DNA of 64,000 nt. Source: an uncultured Lachnospiraceae bacterium (GTDB lineage: Bacteria > Bacillota > Clostridia > Lachnospirales > Lachnospiraceae). The notes beneath the pieces are model-generated. The model searched no databases. It was not told the DNA's origin and worked only from the letters and a program-made list of their open reading frames with translations. The translations under genes were made by a program, and so were the position numbers. Every line of letters starts with the position of its first letter. Positions within the stretch are counted from its first letter, which is position 1. The DNA lies in assembly GCA_902798585.1 (NCBI GenBank), contig CADBXF010000010.1, positions 1 through 64,000 on the forward strand. Direction: 5' to 3'. This document shows positions 35,212 to 45,268 of the stretch, piece after piece.

Positions 35212-36240
35212 TTAATCATTCTCGTAGTAGGTCTGGCGAAGCGGCTTTGCCAAATGCTCATACTTCTCCTCTTCCATCACGCGGCCGAGGCCTCTTGCGA
35301 CTGTTGTTGCCGGATCCTCCGGAATGTTCACGCGAAGTCCGAGCTCGGCAGAGATAAAGTCCGCGATTCCTTTCATGCAGGCAGAACCTCCGGTCAGCAT
35401 GATGCCGCCCTGGTACACATCCGCTGAAATCTCGGGCGGAATGCGCTCAAGAACACTCTTTACGGCATCGAGAATGGCCTGCAACGGTTCTGCAACGGCA
35501 CGGTTCACAAGCTCGCTGTTGATTTCCCTTTCTCTCGGCAGTCCGGACACAAAATCCCGACCGTAGGCAAACATGACATCAGTGCCGTCCGACGAAAAAT
35601 CAACGAGGGAGATTTTGATGTTTTCCGCGGTGCGATGCCCGATCAGCAGGTTGTACTTTCTTCTTACAGCTGCGATAATCGCTTCGTCGAAGCGATATCC
35701 GCCGTAGGGACACAGACGGCTCAGTACGATTCCTCCCTGCGAGATTACGGATATTTCCGTCGTATCTGCTCCGATGTCGACCACCAGGGAACCGTTGCTG
35801 TTTGCAATGTCGATTCCGCAGCCGATGGCATCCGCAAGAGGCTTTTCCGTAATCCGGATCTTCTTCGGTCGTATGATTGAGGAATCGATGATATCGTAAA
35901 ATGTCTTTTTCTCCACATCCGTGACTTCCGTGGGAACAGCGACAAGGAAGGTTGCGCCCTTAAGCTTGTCGCCGTCTCTTCCCATATCCATCGAGATACA
36001 GTTCATCAGCGAAAGCATGGTGTCGAAATTGGCTATCACACCGTTTTGTATCGGACGATCGATGTGAATATATTCCGGCTCCTTGCCGATCATCGAGTAT
36101 GCTTCCTCGCCGATTGCGATGACATTTCCCTTGTCGCGCGTGGCGATGACGCTCTTCTGATGAAAGCGCACGCCCTGATGAATCTTGTATATCTTCACGG
36201 CGTATGTGCCGAAATCGATTCCGTAGCTCTTTGTTGCCAT
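35212..36240 (-). CDS. mreB: MreB-type bacterial actin
   Basis: This 342-residue actin-fold protein has phosphate motif 1 near residue 5 (YGIDFGTYAVKIYK), phosphate 2 (VVDIGADTTEISV) and the adenosine motif (GGIMLTGGSACMKG). It organises cell-wall synthesis along the cell cylinder. The first motif differs from the common GIDLGTANT. ATG at 36240 with GGGAG is preferred to the GTG two codons earlier. It begins 2 bases after radC ends. Confidence 0.9.
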   Translation of the reverse strand: MATKSYGIDFGTYAVKIYKIHQGVRFHQKSVIATRDKGNVIAIGEEAYSMIGKEPEYIHIDRPIQNGVIANFDTMLSLMNCISMDMGRDGDKLKGATFLVAVPTEVTDVEKKTFYDIIDSSIIRPKKIRITEKPLADAIGCGIDIANSNGSLVVDIGADTTEISVISQGGIVLSRLCPYGGYRFDEAIIAAVRRKYNLLIGHRTAENIKISLVDFSSDGTDVMFAYGRDFVSGLPREREINSELVNRAVAEPLQAILDAVKSVLERIPPEISADVYQGGIMLTGGSACMKGIADFISAELGLRVNIPEDPATTVARGLGRVMEEEKYEHLAKPLRQTYYEND

Positions 36241-36242
36241 AG

Positions 36243-36941
36243 TCACTCCCGTTTGTTTAGATAGCCCCTGTCTTTGAAACTGAAATATCCGGGGTCGCCG
36301 ATGATGATATGGTCAAGCATCGGCAGCTGCATCGACTCCCCGAGGGATAAGATGCGTTTCGTAATTTTGATGTCCTCCTCGCTCGGCGTCGGATCGCCGC
36401 TCGGATGGTTGTGAAGCAGGACAAATGCGGCAGCCTGATACCGAAGCGCCTGCTCGAACACTTCCCGCAGCGGAATCTGCGAGGACCGTATGGACCCCTT
36501 TGAGATTACAACGCGCCTGAGAAGGCGGCATTTTACATCGAGCAGTGCAAGATGTACCTCCTCTGTCTGCGCAAACCGCATATCTTCGCGAAAGCATTCA
36601 TACACCGAGGCGGAGTCGGTAAGCGGAATCGCGCTCGGGCGCTTTGCGTTCCAGATTCTCCGCGAGATTTCGCCCGCGGCAAGAAGCTGTAATTGCTTCA
36701 CGGTTCCAACTCCGGACAGCTCGGAGATTGCATTTTGCGGCATTGTCATAAGACCTGCGAGGCTTCCTCCGAGAACGCGGAGAATCTGTTCGGCCAGCGA
36801 TACAACATCGGAATGCCGCGTGCCGTTTCGCAGTAAAATCGCCAAAAGTTCCGCATCGGAGAGCTTTTCAAAACCGTACATTCGGGCCTTGTCATCCGGA
36901 AGCGCTCCGGACTGCTTTCGCTTCTTTGTAACAGAATTCAC
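36243..36941 (-). CDS. radC: RadC-family JAB-domain protein
   Basis: This 232-residue protein has the LSDAELLAILLRNG motif, a helix-hairpin-helix (LSGVGTVKQLQLLAA) and the metal-binding JAMM motif HNHPSGDPTPSEED. It was once linked to DNA repair, but its true function is unsettled; the position before mreB is conserved in many bacteria. The start is GTG at 36941 with AAGGAG upstream; the open frame further up lacks similarity. Confidence 0.92.
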   Translation of the reverse strand: MNSVTKKRKQSGALPDDKARMYGFEKLSDAELLAILLRNGTRHSDVVSLAEQILRVLGGSLAGLMTMPQNAISELSGVGTVKQLQLLAAGEISRRIWNAKRPSAIPLTDSASVYECFREDMRFAQTEEVHLALLDVKCRLLRRVVISKGSIRSSQIPLREVFEQALRYQAAAFVLLHNHPSGDPTPSEEDIKITKRILSLGESMQLPMLDHIIIGDPGYFSFKDRGYLNKRE

Positions 36942-36984
36942 AGTGCTCCTTCCCTTTCTCCGGGGGATTGAGCTTTGAACTATC

Positions 36985-37013
36985 AGTATACCATACTTCG
37001 CCGGGATTGCCAA
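36985..37013 (-). promoter_or_regulatory. Promoter of the radC-mre operon
   Basis: The minus strand reads TTGGCA, 17 bases, TATACT. It would start the eight-gene cell-shape transcript running to the Dac gene at 27828. Confidence 0.75.
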
Positions 37014-37014
37014 G

Positions 37015-38292
37015 TTACGGCAGAAGGCCGGCGTCCTTCAGCTTTTGCACTGACATTAAGATACCTGTTTTTGCGTGCGTCCAAGTGAGACCTCCCTGAA
37101 AATAAACGGCATACGGGGGCTCGATCGGACCGTCTGCGGACAACTCGATGGAGGCTCCCTGGTAAAAAGTTCCGGCCGCCATAATTACATCGGAATGGTA
37201 CCCGGGCATCGCCCAGGGTTCCGGCGTCACATAACTGTCAACCGGGCTTCCGGCCTGAATCCCTTTGCAAAATGCAATGACGCGTTCAGGCGAACCGAGT
37301 GTGACAGCCTGAATGATATCGTGGCGCTCCTCATTCGCTTCGGGAATGCACGGGAAGCCGAAATCGCCGTACAGCTTAGCTGCAAAAATCGCGCCTTTTA
37401 CCGCAGAAGCAACAACGCCCGGAGCAAGGAATAATCCCTGCATCAAGTTGCGGGTAACACCGAGCGAAGCGCCGACTTCGCGACCGAGACCGGGACTTGT
37501 GAGACGGTAAGCACACTGCTCGACATACTCTTCTTTTCCTACGATATAACCGCCGATCGGGGCAAGTCCGCCGCCGGGATTTTTGATGAGCGATCCGACG
37601 GTAAGATCCGCACCGACATCGGAAGGTTCCGTCTCCTCCACAAACTCGCCGTAGCAATTGTCAACCATACAGATTACATCGGGCTTCTTCGCTTTGATGA
37701 AAGAAATCAGCTCGCCGATCTGTGCAACGGAAAATGTCGGTCTCGTGAGGTAGCCCTTGCTTCTCTGAATCTCGACAAGCTTCGTGCGCTCGTTTATTGC
37801 CGCGGCAATTGCGGGATAGTCAAATGTACCGTCCGTAAACAATTCCACCTGGCGATAGGTAATCCCGTATTCCGCGAGAGAACCGGCGCTCGGACGGATA
37901 CCGATGACGGTCTCCAGCGTGTCGTACGGCTTGCCGACGGGGGACAGAATTTCGTCTCCCGGGCGGAGATTCGCGGACATAGCAAGCGCAAGCGCATGCG
38001 TACCGCAGGTAATCTGCGCCCTCACAAGCGCGCTCTCGGTGTGAAAGACATCCGCATATACGGCCTCGAGAGTATCGCGGCCCAGATCGTTGTAACCGTA
38101 GCCTGTCGACGATTCAAAACACTCGGCGCTTACACGATTTTTCTGCATCGCCGCGAGGACCTTAAGATGGCATTTTTCGGCGGTAGCATCAATCTTTGCA
38201 AAGCGTTCTGCAAGAGATTGTTCCGCGGCCTGTCCGAGGCTCCATACCTCCTCCTCGATTCCGAGTGTCTCATAGTATGAATGCAATTCCAT
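37015..38292 (-). CDS. PLP enzyme of the methionine gamma-lyase-like / aluminium resistance family
   Basis: This 425-residue fold-type I PLP protein has the likely Schiff-base lysine in GSLIKNPGGG and an Asp in VDNCYGEF. The family was named after an aluminium-resistance clone and resembles methionine gamma-lyase, but no substrate is firmly established. It follows miaA in the mutL-miaA run, a common clostridial order. Confidence 0.9.
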   Translation of the reverse strand: MELHSYYETLGIEEEVWSLGQAAEQSLAERFAKIDATAEKCHLKVLAAMQKNRVSAECFESSTGYGYNDLGRDTLEAVYADVFHTESALVRAQITCGTHALALAMSANLRPGDEILSPVGKPYDTLETVIGIRPSAGSLAEYGITYRQVELFTDGTFDYPAIAAAINERTKLVEIQRSKGYLTRPTFSVAQIGELISFIKAKKPDVICMVDNCYGEFVEETEPSDVGADLTVGSLIKNPGGGLAPIGGYIVGKEEYVEQCAYRLTSPGLGREVGASLGVTRNLMQGLFLAPGVVASAVKGAIFAAKLYGDFGFPCIPEANEERHDIIQAVTLGSPERVIAFCKGIQAGSPVDSYVTPEPWAMPGYHSDVIMAAGTFYQGASIELSADGPIEPPYAVYFQGGLTWTHAKTGILMSVQKLKDAGLLP

Positions 38293-38303
38293 AACTGTCT
38301 TCC

Positions 38304-39239
38304 TTAAACTATCTTTTTATCCCGTAATATTTTGAGAATCTGCTCTAAAACGGCGTCGTCTCCGGCGGTTTTGTCGAGCAGAATCGCGTCAGCCTCCCTG
38401 CGAAACCAGGTCATCTGGCGCTTCGCAAAATGTCTTGTCTCAAGCTTAATCTGCTCTGCGGCATCCGTGAGGGAACAGTCCCCGTCAAGATACGGCAAAA
38501 TCTGTCGATACCCGATGGCAAGCATAGCAGGGCATTGTCTCGGACAACCGCCCGCAAGCAAAGCCTGCACTTCCGAAACAAGTCCTTCCGCAATCATTTG
38601 GTCCACACGGCGGTTGATCCGCTCGTATAAAACCTCGCGAGGAAGTGTCAAAACAAAATATGCAAAGTTATAAGGCGATTGCGTTTCCCTCTGACGCTCA
38701 TTTTGCGACGAAATGGGCTCGCCGTGCGCGTGATGATAAATCAAAGCGCGCATGACACGCTTGCGGTTTCCGGGAGGAATTGCATCAGCGCTTGCCGGGT
38801 CAACCGTGCGCAGTTGCTCATGTAACGATGCATTGTCGAGCACCTGCAACTGCTCTTCGTACGCTTCATCGACATCCTCGTCCTCGAAATCGAGGTCTTT
38901 GACAAGCGCCTGAATATAGAAGCCGGTTCCGCCTGCGACAATCGGAATCCTGCCCTTTTCGCGAATCTTAGAAATCGCATCCCGCGCCATCGAAACAAAT
39001 CGTGTGACATCCCATGGTTCCGTCGGTTCGATATTGTCGATTCCGTAGTGAACGATACCGTTCATCTCCTCGGGCCGGATTTTGGCGGTTCCGATGTCCA
39101 TGCCCCGGTATACCTGCATGGAATCCGCGCTGATAATCTCTCCGCCGATTGCATCGGCAAGGCGAAGCGACAATTCGGTTTTGCCGACACCGGTAGGTCC
39201 GGTCAAAATAATCAACGGTTCCACGGTTTCCTCCGTCAT
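38304..39239 (-). CDS. miaA: tRNA dimethylallyltransferase MiaA
   Basis: This 311-residue protein has the P-loop GPTGVGKTELS, the DSMQVYRGMDIGTAK motif and GGTGFYIQAL. It adds a dimethylallyl group to A37 of tRNAs reading UNN codons. Its ATG overlaps the mutL stop (ATGA), so the two are coupled. Confidence 0.96.
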   Translation of the reverse strand: MTEETVEPLIILTGPTGVGKTELSLRLADAIGGEIISADSMQVYRGMDIGTAKIRPEEMNGIVHYGIDNIEPTEPWDVTRFVSMARDAISKIREKGRIPIVAGGTGFYIQALVKDLDFEDEDVDEAYEEQLQVLDNASLHEQLRTVDPASADAIPPGNRKRVMRALIYHHAHGEPISSQNERQRETQSPYNFAYFVLTLPREVLYERINRRVDQMIAEGLVSEVQALLAGGCPRQCPAMLAIGYRQILPYLDGDCSLTDAAEQIKLETRHFAKRQMTWFRREADAILLDKTAGDDAVLEQILKILRDKKIV

Positions 39240-40810
39240 ACAATTCTTCGAAATCTCTTCTCGATGTCCGCCTTCGTAAGAGAGATGATAATCGGCCGTC
39301 CGTGCGGGCAATGGTACGGATTTACAAGCGTCATAAGCTCGCGAATCAGATGTTCGGCCTCCTGCCTCGATATCTTCTGCCCGCCCTTGATGGCAGCTTT
39401 GCAGGACATCGACGCAACCTTGAGCGCAACCTGCAAAAGCGGCTCACCCTCGCCGCGGTTTTCCGCCAGCCGCTCGAGCGTCTCCGCAATATAATCCCGC
39501 GGAGAAATCCCGAGAAGAACGGTCGGAACGCCGAAAACACCGTATTCCCGACCGCCGAGAGAGCGAATCTCAAACCCGAGCTTCGCAAAATGCTCCGCGT
39601 TCGCATTAAGCGTTTCCTCCTCACGGATTGTGAGCGTGATCACCTCCGGAGGCGTCAGTTGCTGGGTATAGACTTCATCGGAAGCGAGTTTTGCAATCAA
39701 ACGCTCATAATTGATTCTCTCGTGAGCCGCGTGCTGGTCAATCATAAGCATCTGGTTCGGAAGTTCCAGAATCCAATAGGTATCAAAAACACAGCCGACA
39801 ATCTCGTATCTTGTCCGCTCCTGCTCCGGCTTTAGGAAAGACATCTGCTCGCCGTATACATCGATTGCGGAATCCTCCGAAACGCCGGCGTCATCAGAAG
39901 CATCAACGGAATATGATTCCGGCAAAAACGAGAGCTCTGTGTCTTCCGTCGTCTCAAACGCTTCTTCAGCTTCCGAAGTCCCGTCCGGCTGATCCGAATT
40001 GCCGATTTCCGTGATAACGGGAATTTCAGCGCCCGGAGTTTCAAATGCGTCTGTTTTTTCACTTTCTTCTGCCGGACCTGACATTTGCGGGAAGGCTGCA
40101 TCGGCATTTTTCGGTTCGCCGGATTCCTCCATATGAATTCGGACGGATTCAAAACCTTCCGCCGGTCGAACCTTCGATACCGGCTCGGTAGCCGCAGGTT
40201 CCCGGTTAAGCATTGAGGTCCGAATCAGATTTGTCTCCTTAAGCGCTGTTCTTACAGCGGTAAATACTGCATGCGATACTTCGTCTGCATCGGAAAACCT
40301 AACATCGCTCTTGGTCGGATGTATGTTTACATCGATAATGTCAGGTCTCACGGTGAGAAACAAGGCCGTAAACGGGTACTTGTGCTGCATTAGGTAGGTG
40401 CGATACGCTTCCTCTGCGGCTTTTTGTACGAGCTTACTCTTGATATCACGCCCGTTCACGAAGCATAGCTCCGCGGAGCGGTTGCTGCGCTCAATGGATG
40501 TATCTCCGATGCATCCGCTCACGGTAAGGCCGATTCCCTCGTAGGAAACCGGCAAAAGATGTGTCGCAACCTCGCGGCCGTACACTGCATAAATCGCATC
40601 TTTTAAATTGCCGTTGCCCGAAGTGTGAAGCAATGTCCTTCCGCCGCACAGAAGCGTAACGGAGACCTCCGGATGTGCAATTGCAAACCGGTTCAGCCAC
40701 TCGTTGCAATATCCCGTCTCGGTCGTTGCCGATTTGACGAATTTTCTTCTGGCGGGAACATTGTAAAATAAGTCTCTCACGATGATAGTCAATCTCCTCT
40801 CCGCCCTCAA
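39236..40810 (-). pseudogene. mutL: mutL, 3' part (after frameshift)
   Basis: This frame carries the rest of MutL: LTIIVRDLFYNVPARRKF, the remainder of the ATPase domain (VNIHPTKSDVRF), a long acidic linker, and a C-terminal endonuclease domain with DQHAAHE and CPHGRP. The frame has no good start of its own; a TTG at 40810 opens it. Between EGGEE in the 5' frame and TIIVRD here about ten family residues, including the GTT part, are missing, so 3k+2 bases appear lost near 40780-40800. It is a real mutation or an assembly error. Confidence 0.8.
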
Positions 40811-41186
40811 TCACATAGCGGGTGCCGAGATAATCCTGTTCGTTATAGGTGAGAAGCTCAACCTTCGCGACGGCGGCGATGCTTGACAACGCCTCGCCGC
40901 GAAATCCGAGGCTGTGAATGCGGAACAAATCTTCACCGCAGGAAATCTTGCTCGTCGCATGTCGGAGAAACGCCGTTTTGATATCGTCAGACGCAAAGCC
41001 CGAACCGTTATCGGTAACGCGTATGGAATCCACTCCCCCGCCTGAAATTTCAATCGTAACACGGTCGGCGCCGGAATCGACGGCATTTTCCGTCAGCTCC
41101 TTTACGACCGATGCCGGCCTCTCAATCACTTCGCCGGCGGCGATTTGATTGACCGTCTCGGAATTCAGCAGATGAACGATTCCCAT
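40491..41186 (-). pseudogene. mutL: mutL, 5' part (before frameshift)
   Basis: Residues 1-131 are the MutL GHKL ATPase start: QIAAGEVIERP, DNGSGF, RHATSKI and SLGFRGEALSSIAAV. After EGGEE the frame continues into about 100 residues unrelated to MutL before a stop at 40491. The ATG has AAGGAGG upstream and lies 40 bases after ftsK. Intact MutL would couple mismatch recognition by MutS to strand removal; as read here the protein would be non-functional. Confidence 0.8.
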
Positions 41187-41226
41187 GCATTGCCTCCTTT
41201 ATTCGGTCACTGCGGATATAAAAGCG

Positions 41227-44200
41227 CTATTTCTGTTCGGAAAGAAACGATTCAAACTCCGCGGCGCTCATCAATATTTTCCTCGGCTTGGTACCTTCCT
41301 CCGGACCGACGACGCCGGCTTCGGAAAGCTGATCCATGATTCTTGCTGCACGGTTAAATCCGATTTTATATACGCGCTGCAGCATTCCGATGGAAGCCTT
41401 GTCCTTCTCGATGATAAACCGTCCGGCCTGCGCGAAAAATTCATCGCGTCCGTCGTTCGGAGCGGAGTCGCCGCCCTTCATCTGTTCGCTGACGGTTGCG
41501 ACATCATTGTTGGCAATATCCTCGGAGGCCTTTTTGTCATAATCAGCGGTATTGTTGCCTGCGATATAAGCAACAACGGAAGCAATCTCTTCGTCGGAAA
41601 CGAAAGGTCCCTGAAGCCGCACGGGCTTCGGAATGCCCTGCGGGAAGAACAGCATATCGCCCTTGCCGAGCAGTTTCTCGGCTCCGACCTGGTCGAGAAT
41701 GGTTCGCGAATCGATTCCCGAAGATACCGCAAATGCGATTCTGGAAGGAATGTTTGCCTTGATCAAACCGGTGATGACATCGACCGAAGGTCTCTGCGTT
41801 GCAATGATCAAATGCAGTCCGGCTGCGCGCGCAAGCTGTGCCAGTCTGCAGATAGCGTCCTCGACCTCGCCGGGGGCAACCATCATCAAATCGGCCAACT
41901 CATCGACGATAATTACAATCTGCCACATTTTGCGAGCCGGATTGCCCTTGTCATCCAGAAGCGTCTCGGTGCTCGCGGCAATCTTCTCGTTATAACCCTC
42001 GAGATTTCTCACGCCGAAATGCGCAAACAATTCATATCGCCTGGTCATCTCTGCAACAGCCCAGTTGAGCGCATTCGAAGCCTTTCTCGGATCCGTGACA
42101 ACCGGAATCAGCAGATGCGGAATACCGTTGTATACACTGAGCTCGACAACCTTGGGATCGATCATGATGAAGCGAAGGTCCTCAAAGCTGTATTTGTACA
42201 AAAGGCTTATAATCATCGTGTTGATGCAGACCGATTTTCCGGAGCCGGTAGCGCCGGCAATCAGAAGGTGAGGCATCTTTGCGATGTCGGACAGGACGAT
42301 ATTGCCTCCGATATCCTTACCTACGGCAAATGTGATCTTGCCCTTGTTTGTCTTGAATTCCTGAGACTCAATCAAAGTTCGAAGCATAACTCCGCTGACT
42401 TCGGTGTTCGGGACCTCGATACCGACTGCGGATTTGCCGGGAATCGGCGCCTCGATGCGGATGTCCTCCGCAGCAAGGTTCAGCTTGATATCGTTCTCGA
42501 GGTTTGTGATACGACTGACTTTTACGCCCTGCTCGGGTGTCAGCTCGTACCGGGTGACGCTCGGACCGCAGCTGATGTTCGTAACCGTAACATTTACGCC
42601 GAAGCTCTGCAGTGTCGACTGCAGCTTGGCCGCCGTTGCCTTCAATTGTTCGCTTGTCATTCCGGCGCCCTTTCCGGAAGGACGCGAAAGCAGATCAATC
42701 GGCGGAAAACGATACGCGCGAACGGGTGCAGCCGTCGTCGCCGGAATAACAGCGTCACCGGAGGTTTCCGCGGCAGGTTTTGCGGTTGATGCCGCTTGTG
42801 CGGTTTCGCCGGAGCGGGTTGTTTCCGTGCTTCCCCGGAGGCTCTCCCCGCCCTTGACAACCCGAAGTCCGCTGCGTAGCTCTTCACGTGTGGGCGCAAC
42901 AGCTTCACTCTGCTCTACCGCATCATACGGATTGTACGAGGAAACGGAGTGCTCGGTTTCGGTCGTGCTGTCGCTGAGACCGTGGATGGAAATCTGCGAG
43001 ACATTTTCCGTGCCTGGAATGTTTCCCAAACGCTTCTCGACAGCAGCTCTTCGTGCAGCCTCACGCTCGGAAACAGGCGTCTGCGTGGGCGTATGAACAT
43101 CATAATCGTTCTTGAGTATGCTTTCGTCGGAACGCGCGGTCTCACGGAATTTGTTGTCGAGCTCGATTTGATAGAACGGATGTCCGCTGTCGGAGACTCT
43201 CGAGTTTCGTCCGATGGTTTCCGGTGCGTATTGCTGCTGCGTCTTTCCGGCAGGGGCTGCGCCTGCAGATGCTGTTCCAGACGGTGTCGCCGACACAACG
43301 ACAGCGCCTTCGGGAATTGTCGGAATCGTCGCACTCTTTGAAGGATCAACAAAGACCGCCGTGTATGTAGGGTTCGCCTTCAGCTCAGGTTCTTTTTTAT
43401 GAATTCGATCAAAGAAGCCCGGACGCTTCTTCGGAGGCTCAGCCACAGGCACTTCTCCGTAGAAGCTAAGATCGACGGGGCCGCTCGGCGCATCGGCATC
43501 CACCAGCTTAACGCGGCGTCTGCGGTTTGCCTCCTGAATCTGTTCAAGCGACATACCCGAAGTATTCAGAATTGTTTCCTCACGGTCGAGGAACTCAGGC
43601 TGATTCGCCTCACGATAGTCCGCTTTCTTTTCGGACATATAGCGCTTAACCGCAAGGACAATGCTTTTGCCGACGATGAGAACGATACAGACAAGCAGCA
43701 ATGCAATCAAAATGATAATGGTTGCCGTTTTGTTGAACAAACCGATCAGAGGCTCTGCAACGCAGGCGCCAAAAAGGCCGCCGCCCTCCTTGTCCTGATA
43801 TCCGGCTTTAAACGCTTGAAGAAAAGTGCGCTCTTCGGCAACGCCGCTCACCGTGTGAATAAACGCCGCAAGGAACAGCTGCGCAACGAAAAATACCGTC
43901 GTTTTGCGGGTTGCAAGCGGGTCGTCGGGATTTCTGCGCACATAAAACACAACGCTGAACAGCGCAATCGGGAAGATGTACGGAAGAATACCGCCGATCA
44001 GCCCGAACAAAACCGTGCTGATACCGCGACCGACAATACCGCATTTGTCAAAGAGGCTCAGGTAGAGAAGAATCGCAAGAAGACCGATTAAAATGAGCAC
44101 GACTTCGTCGCGGACTTCCTTTCGTTTGGTCATAGCAGCCCTCTGTTCGGCGATAAACTCCTCGGTTTCGTTCTTGTCGTTCTTCTTGGATTTCGCCTCG

Positions 44201-44334
44201 GAAGTCTTGCCGATGCTGCGGGTATTGGCTTTCGCCGCCTTCGCCGTCGTATCTGCGGAAGTTAACCCTTTCGAAGTCTTCTCGTTCTTATCGCCTTTGA
44301 TTTCAGAACCTTTCGGCGTTTTTTTGTCTGCCAT
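41227..44334 (-). CDS. ftsK: DNA translocase FtsK/SpoIIIE
   Basis: This 1035-residue protein has four N-terminal membrane helices (to about 215), a long variable Ser/Pro/Glu-rich linker, a motor with Walker [10 protein letters not shown] and Walker [10 protein letters not shown], and a C-terminal gamma winged helix ([21 protein letters not shown]) that reads polar DNA motifs. It pumps chromosome ends through the closing septum. The start follows AGGAGGAG. It lies between uppP and mutL. Confidence 0.95.
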   Translation of the reverse strand: MADKKTPKGSEIKGDKNEKTSKGLTSADTTAKAAKANTRSIGKTSEAKSKKNDKNETEEFIAEQRAAMTKRKEVRDEVVLILIGLLAILLYLSLFDKCGIVGRGISTVLFGLIGGILPYIFPIALFSVVFYVRRNPDDPLATRKTTVFFVAQLFLAAFIHTVSGVAEERTFLQAFKAGYQDKEGGGLFGACVAEPLIGLFNKTATIIILIALLLVCIVLIVGKSIVLAVKRYMSEKKADYREANQPEFLDREETILNTSGMSLEQIQEANRRRRVKLVDADAPSGPVDLSFYGEVPVAEPPKKRPGFFDRIHKKEPELKANPTYTAVFVDPSKSATIPTIPEGAVVVSATPSGTASAGAAPAGKTQQQYAPETIGRNSRVSDSGHPFYQIELDNKFRETARSDESILKNDYDVHTPTQTPVSEREAARRAAVEKRLGNIPGTENVSQISIHGLSDSTTETEHSVSSYNPYDAVEQSEAVAPTREELRSGLRVVKGGESLRGSTETTRSGETAQAASTAKPAAETSGDAVIPATTAAPVRAYRFPPIDLLSRPSGKGAGMTSEQLKATAAKLQSTLQSFGVNVTVTNISCGPSVTRYELTPEQGVKVSRITNLENDIKLNLAAEDIRIEAPIPGKSAVGIEVPNTEVSGVMLRTLIESQEFKTNKGKITFAVGKDIGGNIVLSDIAKMPHLLIAGATGSGKSVCINTMIISLLYKYSFEDLRFIMIDPKVVELSVYNGIPHLLIPVVTDPRKASNALNWAVAEMTRRYELFAHFGVRNLEGYNEKIAASTETLLDDKGNPARKMWQIVIIVDELADLMMVAPGEVEDAICRLAQLARAAGLHLIIATQRPSVDVITGLIKANIPSRIAFAVSSGIDSRTILDQVGAEKLLGKGDMLFFPQGIPKPVRLQGPFVSDEEIASVVAYIAGNNTADYDKKASEDIANNDVATVSEQMKGGDSAPNDGRDEFFAQAGRFIIEKDKASIGMLQRVYKIGFNRAARIMDQLSEAGVVGPEEGTKPRKILMSAAEFESFLSEQK

Positions 44335-44349
44335 GTGTTCTCCTCCTCT

Positions 44350-45201
44350 TTACAAAATCGAAAATGCCAACAAAATGACACCGAACGCAATGCGATATTT
44401 CGCACAGCGGAACAACTCTCTCCGTGAAAGTCGTTTCACAATCTCACGAAGCAGGAAATACGAAGTGAAAAATGCCGTGATTGCCACGGTCATAACAGCG
44501 GAAATCTCGATTCCGCTAAGCAATCCGCCGCGGCCCAGGATTGTCACGGCCGAGGATATAATCAACGCGGGTATGCTCAAAAACACCGCGGTGGAAACAG
44601 CAGCTTTTCGCTGTACGCCGAGCGCAATCGCCGTCAAAAGCATGACGCCGAACCTGCTGCTCCCGGGGACAAAGCATACAATCTGTGTAATTCCGATCAG
44701 CAGAAGCATCCGGTACGGAATCTCATCTGTTTGCTCGAACAACCACGCGTTTCTGCGGTTTCGAAATTCCCCGAAAATCATCAACAGAGCTCCCGCAATC
44801 ATCGTGACAACCGTAAGTTTCAGATTTCGAAAGGAATCCGGAGCAAAGCAAAATGCCGAAAACTCCTCAGCGAACAACAATCCGATCAGCAATGTCGGAA
44901 GAAAAGCCGTGACGGCAATCCCCCAGAATACTACGCGTCCTCGTGAAATCACACGGTCTCCCTCAACCCTGCGAACCGACAGCATGTTGCCGGGAAGAAA
45001 CAAAAGCGCGGCCGCAATCGATGCTCCCAGGGTGCTTCCCGCGAAAAAAACCTCGCGAAACACCGCGCTCTCCCGGTACAATGAGAATCCGAGATAGTGT
45101 CCGGCGACCGCCAAATGTCCGGTATTGCTGACGGGAAGCCATTCGGTGATTCCTTCAATCACGCCGAACAGAATCATTTTGCAAATGTCCCAAAAGCCCA
45201 A
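44350..45201 (-). CDS. uppP: Undecaprenyl-diphosphatase UppP/BacA
   Basis: This 283-residue membrane protein has the two BacA motifs: GVIEGITEWLPVSNTGH near the N-terminus and PGSSRFG in the middle. It dephosphorylates undecaprenyl pyrophosphate so the lipid carrier can be reused in wall synthesis. The start is TTG with AAAGGAG 7 bases upstream. It is followed by ftsK 15 bases later. Confidence 0.94.
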   Translation of the reverse strand: MGFWDICKMILFGVIEGITEWLPVSNTGHLAVAGHYLGFSLYRESAVFREVFFAGSTLGASIAAALLFLPGNMLSVRRVEGDRVISRGRVVFWGIAVTAFLPTLLIGLLFAEEFSAFCFAPDSFRNLKLTVVTMIAGALLMIFGEFRNRRNAWLFEQTDEIPYRMLLLIGITQIVCFVPGSSRFGVMLLTAIALGVQRKAAVSTAVFLSIPALIISSAVTILGRGGLLSGIEISAVMTVAITAFFTSYFLLREIVKRLSRRELFRCAKYRIAFGVILLAFSIL

Positions 45202-45268
45202 CGGCGGTCTCCTTTCTTTCCTCCGGAAACAACTTCGGAAATTTTGTTTTATCTTTCAAATTCAAATA

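Noticed and set aside
41185..42789. A 534-codon plus-strand frame opposite ftsK
   Set aside because: It is the reverse reading of conserved motor codons and has no promoter, ribosome site or family similarity.
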